A stretch of DNA of 24,853 nucleotides from Larix sibirica (lineage: Eukaryota > Streptophyta > Pinopsida > Pinales > Pinaceae): assembly GCA_004151065.3 (NCBI GenBank), contig NWUY0300058199.1:10666-35518 (forward strand), read 5' to 3'. This document shows positions 1-8,806 of the stretch, piece after piece (position 1 is the stretch's first letter; each line of letters starts with the position of its first letter). The notes beneath the pieces were generated by a model. That model did not search any database. It was not told the DNA's origin and worked only from the letters and a program-made list of their open reading frames with translations. The position numbers and the translations under genes were made by a program.

Positions 1-346
1 TCTAGTGGAAATGTTGCAATCTTGAAATCTTGAAGTCTGTTGAATTTTTAATGGGATAAAATTTTGTACTTTTTGCATATGAAGTTTGATGAGGTTGGAA
101 CTACTCTCAATCTTGAAACAATTAATGGTAATGATAGAAAATGAAAGATAAGGAGAATATTACTTTAAATGTATTACCTCTAGGTTGAAACATATCACTT
201 TAACTTCGAAACGTATCACATTTTCCTTGAAATGTATCCAAAACTGTTGAAACGTATCCATACCAATTTGATACGTATCTGTGATGTTTTAGGGCTGTAT
301 CCCCTTCGTTTCAACATCCAAAATGGGTAACGATGTTTCTCTAGGG
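1..346. other. AT-rich sequence beyond the LINE 3' end; no gene seen
   Basis: No coding sequence is recognisable on either strand. Past the last LINE-like residues at about 347, the - strand reading is full of stops. This stretch could be the 3' untranslated part of the LINE or the DNA it inserted into. I cannot see a poly(T) run on the + strand that would mark the LINE tail, so the 3' boundary of the element is unresolved and may lie outside the window. Confidence 0.4.
184..286. repeat. degenerate ~20-bp tandem repeat (TTGAAACGTATC type)
   Basis: Five loosely conserved units of 19-22 bp follow one another, starting near 184, 205, 227, 247 and 267. Most share a core close to TTGAAACGTATC, with variants such as TTGAAACATATC, TCGAAACGTATC and TTGAAATGTATC. 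The last unit keeps only GATACGTATC. This looks like a decayed minisatellite. No function is suggested by the sequence. Confidence 0.6.
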
Positions 347-743
347 CTACTGGGGCATTTCTAGTAACTTAGCCTCAAACAAGATAGAATTCTTATCCAT
401 CCATATACTCCACAAAACCACAAGTAGAACAACCCCAATACATTTCAGAACTCTAATAGTAAGTCGGATAAGAAAGCAATCATTAATATTATTTTTGCCT
501 CCATAGATTTTGTTTGCCCAACAATTTCTCAACCTTAGACCAAACTTGTTGGGAGTAAGGACACCAAAGGAAGAGATGCGAGGTATACTCCTCATTGCTC
601 CTACTCACAAGGTAGATTCTTGGTCTGAATTTGTTCCTCTCTTGAAGAGCTTCCCAAGTAAGTACTTTGTTATAAGGAACAAGCCACATGAATAATTTGC
701 ACTTTGGGGGAGCCCTTATATCTGCCACAACTTTTGCCACCAC
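347..743 (-). pseudogene. LINE ORF2 C-terminus: zf-RVT region
   Basis: Two overlapping - strand frames carry the conserved C-terminal part of plant LINE ORF2. The frame at 743-489 contains APPKCKLFMWL, then LTWEALQ, then HLFLWCPYSQQVW. This is the usual 'PPK..FF.W...LT...L' and 'HLF..CP.S..VW' pattern of zf-RVT. The frame at 595-347 continues with VVLWSIWMDKNSILFE, which matches the conserved 'W.IW..RN..IF' segment that follows. A frameshift separates the two frames, and a further shift lies just before APPK, where the preceding frame reads WWQKLWQI. This block is cut off from the rest of ORF2 by the insert at about 827-3754. The many zf-RVT hallmarks in the right order make the assignment firm. 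Confidence 0.85.
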
Positions 744-826
744 TATTTATTTTCCCCATCATCGAGAATCAAAATAATCGATTATCCAAATCTAGCAGTG
801 TGATCACCCCTTGCTTTGTTAAAAAT

Positions 827-1025
827 AATGTTTTAAAAATTGGTGACTTGGACTCAGACTTAGACTCGATCAACTTCGACTCAATTGAGTTGATTGAGTG
901 GACTGGCATAGGTTCCTAATCGGTCACCAAACTGGCTTGGTTGACTTGTTTCTTACCGAACCGACTATGTCAGGCCTTGACTTGGTTGGTTTGGTACCAA
1001 TCAGTCAAATCAATTGAGTCCTTAT
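827..1025. repeat. possible foldback (MITE-like) segment
   Basis: Within the left end of the insert, GACTCAATTGA near 870 is matched by TCAATTGAGTC near 1010 in inverted orientation. The sequence between is rich in short TTGACT, TTGGT and GGTACC motifs. This could be a small foldback element of about 200 bp that begins with the AATGTTTTAAAA end. It is an alternative to reading 827-855 as the end of a single ~2.9-kb element. No coding capacity is seen. Confidence 0.35.
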
Positions 1026-1443
1026 ATTTCATTTTCTATCCTTTTACTTAAATTTTTAACATTATCATTAATTGTTTCAAACTTCCAAAATGTTTGACAA
1101 GGGCTCCAACTTCACAGAACCTAATNCTTTGCATATTTGTGTATAATGGTTTGGATTCATATGGATGCACATGAATATATATGTACAGTTTCCTCAACTT
1201 TCCACTATCCTTGTCCAACTGCCAACTGTCCAGGTATGCTAACGGTATGAAATGAGTCAAATCTGTCCCTGTGAAGAGTTTGAACTTTGGTGATTGATCG
1301 TGTTTATCGATCATCTTGCCTTGTAGGCATAGCATGTTGTTTTTTGGACTCTATAGGCCATTTAGAGCTTCGTTGATCATGTATTTTGATTCATATATGT
1401 ATTGCACTTGGTGCCATTTTGATATATTCACCCTTACATGGNN

Positions 1444-2057
1444 AGAAGAGATAGCCCATGCCATCATCATCTATCATGTGGTAGTTTTCCAAAGACTTGA
1501 TGAAGATGCTACAAACCCTAGTTTTTGAAACACAAGAAACACCACATAGTCTACTTAGGACACCGCTCAACAACTTTCTCTTCAATGTCCATACTTCGTT
1601 TCAGTTAGATTGGATACAAGCTCTTCATGTGACTGGAATATATGGTAGTTTTTGGTCCACCCATATGGAAATGTCAGTTTATTTTAGGACACCATTTATA
1701 CATGGAATCAGCGGTTTGGGTTTAAAAGGATGGACACTTCTGGCATATATCATTTCTTGTTATGACTTTTGCATCACAACATTTTCATTCCCAGGATTTC
1801 TCTTTAATGATATCGATCCTTTAGAGCATGATGCAATCTCAATACATTCTTTATTGTGGTAACATTCAATCTGTTATTTATATTTTCATTCGTTGCATTG
1901 AATCTTAAGTTTAATAGAATATTTTTTTCCAATTTTAGTAATTTTAGGGAATTACACATAATTGTGTTGTTGTCGACTTTCAAGTGAACATTATTTCTAC
2001 TAACACTTATTCGACATGCTTACAACAACTCTCTTAGTGGTGTATTTTAAAGTTTGT
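1444..2057 (+). repeat. repeat unit, copy 1 (about 614 bp)
   Basis: The unit begins with AGAAGAGATAGCCCATGCC and ends near GTGGTGTATTTTAAAGTTTGT. It is matched almost end to end by 2741-3357, and its second half by 3359-3727. The two long copies differ by scattered substitutions and a few small indels. The left edge lies directly after two ambiguous bases at 1442-1443. The source of the unit is not recognised. Confidence 0.85.
1497..1862 (+). other. 121-codon ORF inside repeat copy 1, unrecognised
   Basis: An uninterrupted frame starts MMKMLQTLVFETQE and ends HSLLW before a TAA. The same length and frame are kept in repeat copy 2 (2797-3162), with about 80% identical residues. I recognise no domain. 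Nearly every difference I tallied between the two copies changes an amino acid, which is what neutral drift gives rather than protein-level selection. Copy 3 has an in-frame TGA in the same reading. It may be a relic of a captured exon or transposon ORF, or an open frame by chance. It is listed because it is duplicated intact, not because it is likely to be a working gene. Confidence 0.25.
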
Positions 2058-2740
2058 GCCTATGCCTCGACACTTTTTGATCTAATGATTGATACCTAGT
2101 GCCTCAAGTAGTTTGTTCAAGTCAATAGGGTGATTGTTGTAGAAGACCTAGTACTAGGGATTCTACTAGGTCTCACTCGTATACTACCCCTAACCAGTCC
2201 TTCAAAAAAATTGTAGCAGGAGTAGCACACTCATGCCAAACATATAAGATATTTGTGGAACCCTCCCTAGCAATAATAGATCCTCCTAAATGTCTCAAAT
2301 CTTCCTCTTCATCTTTATGACAATTTGTTGTTTCTTGAGACATTTTTTATACATCTCATTGTTAAATCCATATATGATATGCTCTTGTATTTTATTTGAC
2401 CTTTTGATCCATCCTCCCAACTAAGATATCTATCTCCATGCAGGTCTCTTCCCTATTATATGGTTTCCACAATACCTCCAACAAGAGCATCACATTACAA
2501 AAATTTGGGCAATTTTATTTAGGGCATCATCTATTTTCCATAGTCCACTAGGCCACATGGGCATCCTAAGTCTCTATCCCTTATTCTATGGGCTCACTCT
2601 TTTCAACAAAACTAGATCCATGAGGGATTAATGCATATTGGAATATCCTACTAAGACACCATTGCATTAGCTTGGACATATCTTATCTATCATACAACCC
2701 TAGTGATTTGTCTTATCATATTGTGATTTCTATTTGATAA
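2058..2740. other. spacer between repeat copies 1 and 2; no gene identified
   Basis: This 683-bp spacer has no partner elsewhere in the window. A 56-codon - strand frame (2343-2173) contains CHKDEEEDLRHL and YVWHECATPATIFLKDW, which faintly recalls the zf-RVT part of LINEs. The match is too weak to call. Otherwise I see only AT-rich sequence. Confidence 0.4.
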
Positions 2741-3357
2741 AGAAGAGATAGCCCATGCCATCATCATCTACATATGGATGGTAGTTTTCCAAAGAATTGA
2801 TGAAGATGCTACAAACCCTAGTTTCTGAAACACAAGAAACACCACATAGTCTACTTAGGACACCCCTAAAAAACTTGCCCTTCAACACCCATACTTCCTT
2901 TCAGTTAGATTGGATAAAAGCTCTTCATGTGACTGACATATATGACATTTTTTGGTCCACCCATACGGAAATGTCAGTTTATTTTAGGACATCATTTATA
3001 CATGGAATAAGCAGCTTGGGTTTAAAAGGTTGGACACTTCTAGCATATATCATTTCTTGTTATGCCTCTTGCATCAAAAAAATTTCATTATCAAGATTTC
3101 TCTTTAATGATCTCGATCCTTTAGGCCCTGATGCAATAACAATACATTCTTTATTATGGTAACATTCAGTTTGGTATTTATATTTGTAGGTTTTCAATTG
3201 AATCTTAAGGTTAATAGAATCATTTTTTCGAATTTCAGTAATCTCAGGGAACTACACAAAATTGTGTTGTTGTTGTATTTCAAGTGAAGATTGGTTCTAC
3301 TAACACTTATTCGACATGCTTACAAAAAAATTCTTAGTGGTGTATTATAAAGTTTGT
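2741..3357 (+). repeat. repeat unit, copy 2 (about 617 bp)
   Basis: This copy matches copy 1 from AGAAGAGATAGCCC through TAAAGTTTGT. At its right edge it runs directly into copy 3. The join (AGTTTGTTAGTTTC) shares the short word AGTTT with both partners, the kind of microhomology seen at tandem-duplication junctions. Confidence 0.85.
2797..3162 (+). other. 121-codon ORF inside repeat copy 2, unrecognised
   Basis: It is equal in length and register to the ORF at 1497-1862, starting MMKMLQTLVSETQE and ending HSLLW. About 24 residues differ between the two. Differences cluster around residues 90-100, where copy 1 reads DFCITTFSFPG and copy 2 reads ASCIKKISLSR. No signal peptide, clear membrane helix or known motif is seen. 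Neutral divergence of a recent duplication is the simplest explanation. Confidence 0.25.
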
Positions 3358-3358
3358 T

Positions 3359-3727
3359 AGTTTCTTTTAGGACATCATTTATAAATGGAATAAGTGGCTT
3401 GGGTTTAAAAGGATGAACACTTATAGCATATATCATTTCTTGTTATGCCTCTTGCATCACAACATTTTCATTCTTAGGATTTTTCTTTAATGATATAGAT
3501 CCTTTAGGCCATGATGCAATATCAATACTTTCTTTATTATGGTAACATTCAGTCCGGTATTTATATTTTCATTTGTTGCATTGAATCTTAAAGTTAATAG
3601 AATCATTTTTCTAGTTTTAGTAATCTGAGGGAACTACCCAAAATTGTGTTCTTGTCAACTTTCAAGTAAACATTGTTTCTACTAACACTTATTTGACATG
3701 CTTACAACAACTCTCTTAGTGGTGTAT
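3359..3727 (+). repeat. repeat unit, copy 3 (5'-truncated, about 369 bp)
   Basis: It aligns with 2976-3345 of copy 2 and the matching part of copy 1, from AGTTTCTTTTAGGACATC to CTTAGTGGTGTAT. In the frame used by the 121-codon ORFs it carries a TGA (after GLGLKG), so the ORF is broken here. Its right edge coincides with two ambiguous bases at 3728-3729, followed at once by the inverted-repeat-like end of the insert. Confidence 0.8.
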
Positions 3728-3993
3728 NNGTCCAAGTCCGAGTTTTAAAACATTGGTTTAAAGCCCATATGAAAAGCATGTTGGTCAAGTCTAAGTCTTG
3801 TATGGGCCCTCTGTTGTTTTGCAAAGGAATTTCAAGGAGCCTGATTCTTCCCTAAGCCAAGATCATTGGCATTCAACCAATCTTGGTTCCATAGAGTAGT
3901 TCCAATAGGATTTCCCGTCAAATTAAGAGTGCATATACTTATCATTCGTAAATGGTTAAGATCATTTGGGAGAAAAAAATGTCTACCATAGAG

Positions 3994-4031
3994 CATCACA
4001 ACATCAACCCCACATCACAACATCAACCCCA
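3994..4031. repeat. 19-bp direct repeat, two copies
   Basis: CATCACAACATCAACCCCA occurs twice without a gap, at 3994 and 4013. It is a small local duplication within the LINE relic. Confidence 0.85.
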
Positions 4032-4058
4032 CTCTTACCTGTGTCCATATCCCATTCT

Positions 4059-7000
4059 CTAGGCCATATAATTTCCAATGATTGGAAAAGCAAGTGAATG
4101 TGTGCTCTTTTTGTCCCTTCTTATCCAATCGAGCATTGAATTTGGAACTATGTATTTTTCAATAAGAATCCTCTTCCACAAACTATCTTTGGAGATCATG
4201 TTCCACAATGATTTTGCTACAAGAGACTGCTCAAACAAAATGATGTTCTTCAAACCCCAACCCCTTGGAGGCTTAGGGACTACAATCTTTTGCCACTTTA
4301 CTAAATGATTCCCCATATACTTACTATTGCCTTGCCACAAGAATTTGAATTTGAATTTCCTTCTTGTTTCCAATATTCCTATAGGTATGTGGGCTAGGGT
4401 ATGCCAGTACATAGGAATAACCTCCAACATCGGTTTTATCAGAACAAGTTGGCCTTCACGAGACAACCATCTATTGCATCTGAAATTGATATCCTTCTCA
4501 ATCTTGGCCAACATCCAATGCTAGTCTGCTTTCCCATAGCAATTGGGTTTGAGATTAAATCCCAAGTATTTGACACCCATAGACATGTCCAAGTGTTGAA
4601 AAGGAAAGCACCTTCCCAAGCCCAAGAGTTGGGGATCATTCATCACCACTGTGTATAAGGAGGACTTGTTATCATTTATCTCCATTCTTGTTGCTTTTTT
4701 TTTATTTAATTGCAAGATATCCTTGAAATATAAACATTCCCTTTCAGTTCCAAAACAAAACAGGAGGACATCATCTATGAACAACAAATGAGTGAGAGCC
4801 TCATTTCTTCCCATCTTAACACCTTGAATCCTCCTCTGCCTCCTTTTTGCTACCAAAGGAAATAGGCAAGGGAAGAGTGGGTACGCTTGTATTAATCTCC
4901 TAGAGGACTTTAAAAAGTTAGAAGCTGAGCCATTTATTAGAACAACAAATAATGGAGTGGTCACACATTCCATAATCCACTTTACTACCGGATAGGAGGA
5001 CCCAATATGTATCAGGAGCAAATGGAGCTATAGCCAAGAAACTCTGTCGTATGCTTTTGAGAGATCCAACTTAACCATAGCTGCAATTTAGGGGATGTTT
5101 TAATAGTATGTAGTCCTTCTTGAGTTGTTCCAATGGCCTTGCGAATTTCGTGCCCCTCTAAAAAGCCAAATTATTTTGAAGAGATGTAGGCCAACAACAA
5201 GACCTTAAACCTAACAACAATGACCTTATATATAATCTTATATATGCAGTGGGAAAAGCAATGGGCCTAAAGCGTGCAAGACGCTTGGGACAATCTATTT
5301 CGAATAAGTATAGTAAAAGTAGAATTGATATTGCTAGGTACACTCCTTGATATTGTCACTTCACCACTCTAAGCAGGTCTTCACCCAAAAATCAAAGAAC
5401 TCAATAAAGAACTCTATCGTCCCCCCATTCGGGTCTGGACTTGTCTCTTTTAAAAGAGTTTATGACAGATAAAAGCTCCTGCTTCGATATTTCTTGAAAC
5501 ATCCTTTCATTATTTTTCTCACAGGTTCATTATTGAAACAACTCTTAAATATATCTTTAGTATTTGCATTGTTAGGTTCTTTGAAAATGTCCTCGAAATA
5601 TTGAACCCCCAAGCTTGCCAAATCCAAAAAAATTGTTCACCTTTCTCCAATCCTTATTGTTTAGCTCCCATATAGTGTTTGCACTCCTTTTGTGGCTAGC
5701 GAAGTTGTGAAATAATTTTGTATTATGATCCTTAATATCTCCACCCAAGTCGCCTTACTCTTGATTCACCATTCCTTTTCTTTGTCCATTAATAGATTAG
5801 TCTTTTGACCCCAACATTTTGAGATAAACTAATTCATCTTCTTCCAATAAACATCCTTCTTTACCAGAAAACAAAGTTGCCAAGTCCTTTTCCATATCCT
5901 TTTTTATCTATCCCTACACACATTGATATGGCCTTCTCCAGCCCAAACAATTGCCTTATCTTTCACTATCTTTAAAGTCTTTGCAAACTGATCACAAGCA
6001 GATATCTCCAAGGAAGGGTCAGAACTCTCCCAATTATCCTTTACTAACGATCAAAAGTCTTCCTCAACCACCCAAGCAGGGTTAAAATTAAATGAGGCAC
6101 TTGGCTTTGGTTATCATGGTCTAGTTATAGAACTATAAGAAAGTGATCGGAGCATCTGAGAAGTCCTACCCATGATTGTATCAGTCAACCTTTTGTAGAA
6201 GATCATTTTACTAGGAACATGACCAACATATTGGATACTCCTTCAAATCCAACTCTATTACTACTCCAAGTAGGTTTAATCTGGATAGGCTCTATATCAT
6301 CGAGCCTCGCCAAATTGAAAATATTTAGGAAATAATTTGCTAATTTGTCCAATCTAGCACTTGTCCCCCAAATCTCTTGTTTGCTCATGGTGAGATTTAA
6401 AATTTTAAACCCCTAGTCTTAGATTATCTATTTTAAGGAAATCATAAGCAATTAAGTTGTCCCAAAAAGGTTGCTTACCCTCATAAGGACCATAAACATT
6501 GAAGACAGTTAGAGATAATCCTAGACTCTTACTATATACCTTAGTGGAAAGACTTGAGTGAGCAACAAAGGCATTAATTAGTGATATTATCAAACCTCCT
6601 AAAAATCCTTCAGAATCAATAACAAGAAAATCCCAACCAATCATAGACTTCCTTTATCAAGAGGTGAGATTTAAAATTTTTACCGCTCTTGTCTTAGATT
6701 ATCTATTTTAAGGAAATCATAAGCAATTAAGTTGTCCCAAAAAGGTTGCTTAATGGCCATAAACATTAAAGAAAACTAGAGATAATCCTAAAGTCTTACT
6801 ATATACCTAGTGTAAAGACCCGAGTGAACAACAAAGGCATTAATTAGTGATATAATCAAATCTCCTGAAAATGCTTCAGAATCAATGGCAAGAAAATCCC
6901 AACCAACCATAGACTTCCTTTATCAAGAAGTGAAGAGATCACCCTTCCCACGGTTTCCTGGAGCAACACCATATTAGGCTTGTCTAAATCCATTAACCTT

Positions 7001-7062
7001 TTTAGAGCCAATTTTTAAGCCTAGCTCACCAACTCTCTTATATTAAGTGAGCAAACTTTCAT
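4059..7062 (-). pseudogene. LINE ORF2: endonuclease and reverse transcriptase, frameshifted
   Basis: ORF2 begins at the ATG at 7062-7060 (MKVCSLNIREL), the classic start of plant LINE endonucleases. The catalytic LLQET lies at 6966-6952, NVYGP within 6644-6405, and the SDH box at 6151-6143. A linker reading FHNFASHKRSANTIWEL lies near 5700. Reverse transcriptase follows with PKRLARFRPI near 5300, motif A KLDLSKAYDRV at 5078-5038, INGSASNFLKSSRRL near 4930 and the catalytic FIDD at 4781-4770. The post-RT conserved RWLSREGQLVLIKPML and GWGLKN lie in 4514-4059. FIDD in place of the usual FADD or YADD is a small departure. Numerous frameshifts and stops make it non-functional. Traces continue to about 3760, where the insert begins. 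Confidence 0.9.
6389..6930 (-). repeat. tandem duplication of ~270 bp within the LINE endonuclease
   Basis: Bases 6389-6662 and 6663-6930 are diverged copies in head-to-tail order with a period of 274 bp. Both begin GGTGAGATTTAAAATTTT and end with ACTTCCTTTATCAAGA. The lower-coordinate copy keeps an open - strand frame (6644-6405) with GWDFLVIDSEGFLGG and NVYGPYEGKQPFWD. The other copy reads the same segment (FGWDFLAIDSEAFSG) but has small deletions, for example around 6750, that break the frame. The duplication adds a second copy of the middle of the endonuclease domain. Confidence 0.9.
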
Positions 7063-7099
7063 TGGGAAACAATGGTAGGGGTCATGCCTGCTCCAAGGG

Positions 7100-8500
7100 G
7101 CTTGATTATCGGTTTTTGTTTACCTTGTTTCACTTCTTTCAAAGCTTTCTCTTGAGCTAATTTCATAGCTGGCTTCTTGCTTGCATGTAAGCACCCAAGG
7201 ACCTTTGGAGTGTCTTGTCCCAAATACCTTGAGGTTAAAGGTTTTTGGGGGAATCAACCCCCTTTTTGGTTTGAGTCGATAACGTCCTCCTCCCTTTGAA
7301 AATATCATAGGAGAGGGATAACTATTTACTTGAGATTAATGCCTAATATCTCCAATAGATTTAATAGAATCCCTTGATAAAGTAGCAAAATGATCCCCTT
7401 CTTCTAAACTACTTGAGCCAATCAAATCAAGAAGGATAAGGCTAGATCAATCCCCATCTTGGGAAGTTGAACCATGGCCAAATGGAATGGAAAAGTGATA
7501 TATCACTCGTCTTCGCATTTACAAATTCACCAAGAGGAGGAGAAATGATCAACTTACCCAGTAGAGGAGCACCCTCAAGGTCCACAGACCAAGTATCTAG
7601 TTGAATATGTGTTGGAGTAGAGTGTCGATCGCATTCAATCTTGAACCTATCATCTTGTCCAACCCTTGGGTCTGACTTGGTGATCAATGGGATTGAGAGG
7701 TCTCATGCCTTCAAGTCAGCCTCCCCCAACCCCTCAATAACCATTGTATCTGCCTCTTGAAATTGAGATTTGTCACCCTCCCAGTATCTTCATCTTTGCC
7801 ATCCTTCCTCTGAGAGGTGTTTATAGAGGCATTACCACTCGAGCCAATACCCAAATTTGCCTTCTTTTTTCAATTGTATTAGTGAAAGGTTTGTCACAGT
7901 CCTTATGGACATGACAATAAAGATGGCACCTTGTACATTTGAAAGGAATGTTGAGATAATTTAGCATTTGTGTGTAACAACGTCCCTCTATAACCAAGTT
8001 TACCTATTCAAACAACACACCAGTGCACCACTAGTATCGATTTCCACCAATTGTCTAGCCATTGAAAGAAAGTTTATGGATTTGTAACTATCATGCACAA
8101 GCAATGCCTTATCTAGTAGGTCACCAATAGCCGTCATCTCTTTCTTTGTTCACAACTTTGTTGGAAGCATCTGCAGCTTTACCCTGATGTGCTTTTGCCA
8201 CAAATTCCTCTTTTGCATCAGATAGTGGGTGCCATGGTTTCCTGGATAAAAAAGAGTTGTCCATGAACCAAGATACCTTCAAAATAGACGTGGGATTCTC
8301 CTTTGGATGAAATTAGAACCTTAGCCATCCACCAGCTAGTAGTGGAAATTCAGAGAATATCCTAGAATTGACATCGAGGAATGCTGTAAGTTTGTAACCA
8401 ATTGTTTAGAAGCTCCATTGAGACCCTTTGTCCAGGAAATTTCTTGACCAGGGTTCGACCATTAAGGTCCAAAATTTGGTCCACGCTGAGATTTTTACCT
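7100..8500 (-). pseudogene. LINE ORF1: nucleic-acid-binding gag-like protein with CCHC knuckle
   Basis: ORF1 of plant L1 elements encodes an RNA-binding chaperone. Here the - strand shows a DUF4283-like C-terminal half (TAIGDLLDKALLVHDSY, then SMARQLVEIDTSGAL) near 8130-8010. The pre-knuckle segment YLNIPFKC follows, then a CX2CX4HX4C zinc knuckle at 7937-7896 (C-TR-C-HLYC-H-VHKD-C). Further N-terminal readings (MAKVL, YFEGILVHGQLFFIQE) are patchy, with stops. Lower-coordinate frames at 7687-7442 and 7308-7120 are probably the variable C-terminal tail before ORF2. Several frameshifts mean no intact protein. The spacing and order relative to ORF2 support the call. Confidence 0.8.
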
Positions 8501-8581
8501 TACTCTTCACTATGCTGCAACTCTTCTTACCCTTTACCTTTGTAGACTTTACTTGATCGACCTCTTGTAGATATTGTAGGG

Positions 8582-8806
8582 CTATGTGACTACCAACAAC
8601 TCCCCTTTCTCCTCAACGAAGCCCTTGGAATCTACACCTTCATGAATGTTCGAACAAGTTGGTGCCTCAGAGTGATCATCAACATAATGGTGTTCCAGCT
8701 TGGGAGTGGTTGGAGTATTAACTACATCCCTTGCAGATTGATCAGAATACGCCTCTGTGTGTGGTTGTGAGCCCACCACTGTACTATAATAGGATCCATG
8801 CTGCAA
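8582..8806 (-). pseudogene. possible ORF1 N-terminal remnant of the LINE
   Basis: A 74-codon - strand frame beginning MQHGSYYSTVVGSQ and rich in D, E, H and S lies just upstream of the DUF4283-like part of ORF1. Its position fits the poorly conserved N-terminal leader of LINE ORF1, but no diagnostic motif is present. It could equally be 5' untranslated sequence that happens to be open. Confidence 0.35.

Larger units (their letters stand above)
827..3754. mobile_element. nested insertion in the LINE, with inverted-repeat-like ends
   Basis: This stretch has no LINE similarity and separates two colinear parts of LINE ORF2. Its left end (827-855) reads AATGTTTTAAAA followed by GACTTGGACTC. The reverse complement of the right end (3730-3754) reads AATGTTTTAAAACTCGGACTTGGAC in two pieces of the same order. 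So the ends form an imperfect terminal inverted repeat of about 25 bp. A clean target-site duplication is not visible; the flanks GTTAAAAA and GGTTTAAA are only vaguely alike. No transposase is recognisable inside. It may be a non-autonomous DNA transposon, or a composite of several insertions. The right end is joined to the interior across ambiguous bases at 3728-3729, so the structure should be treated with care. Confidence 0.5.
347..8806 (-). mobile_element. L1-type LINE retrotransposon, degenerate, antisense, interrupted by a ~2.9-kb insert
   Basis: Reading the - strand from high to low coordinates gives the standard order of a plant L1 LINE. First is an ORF1 with a DUF4283-like region and a CCHC knuckle, then an ORF2 with endonuclease, reverse transcriptase and a zf-RVT C-terminus. 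Many frameshifts and stops mean it cannot be active. The element is colinear except for about 827-3754, where unrelated repeated DNA separates the post-RT region (to about 3760) from the zf-RVT region (743 down to 347). Removing that insert leaves about 5.5 kb, a usual size for plant L1 elements. The 5' limit is set only by the last ORF1-like reading (near 8806), and the 3' limit is uncertain. It lies opposite in strand to the downstream poly(A) polymerase, probably within one of its introns. Confidence 0.9.

Noticed and set aside
184-286. A CRISPR-like array because of regularly spaced short repeats
   Set aside because: Units are degenerate, contiguous and without spacers, in plant DNA with no cas genes.
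2173-2343. A 56-codon - strand ORF with CHKDEEEDLRHL...WHECATPATIFLKDW as a second LINE zf-RVT fragment
   Set aside because: Only a vague similarity. The spacing of Cys and His does not fit zf-RVT well and nothing flanking it is LINE-like.
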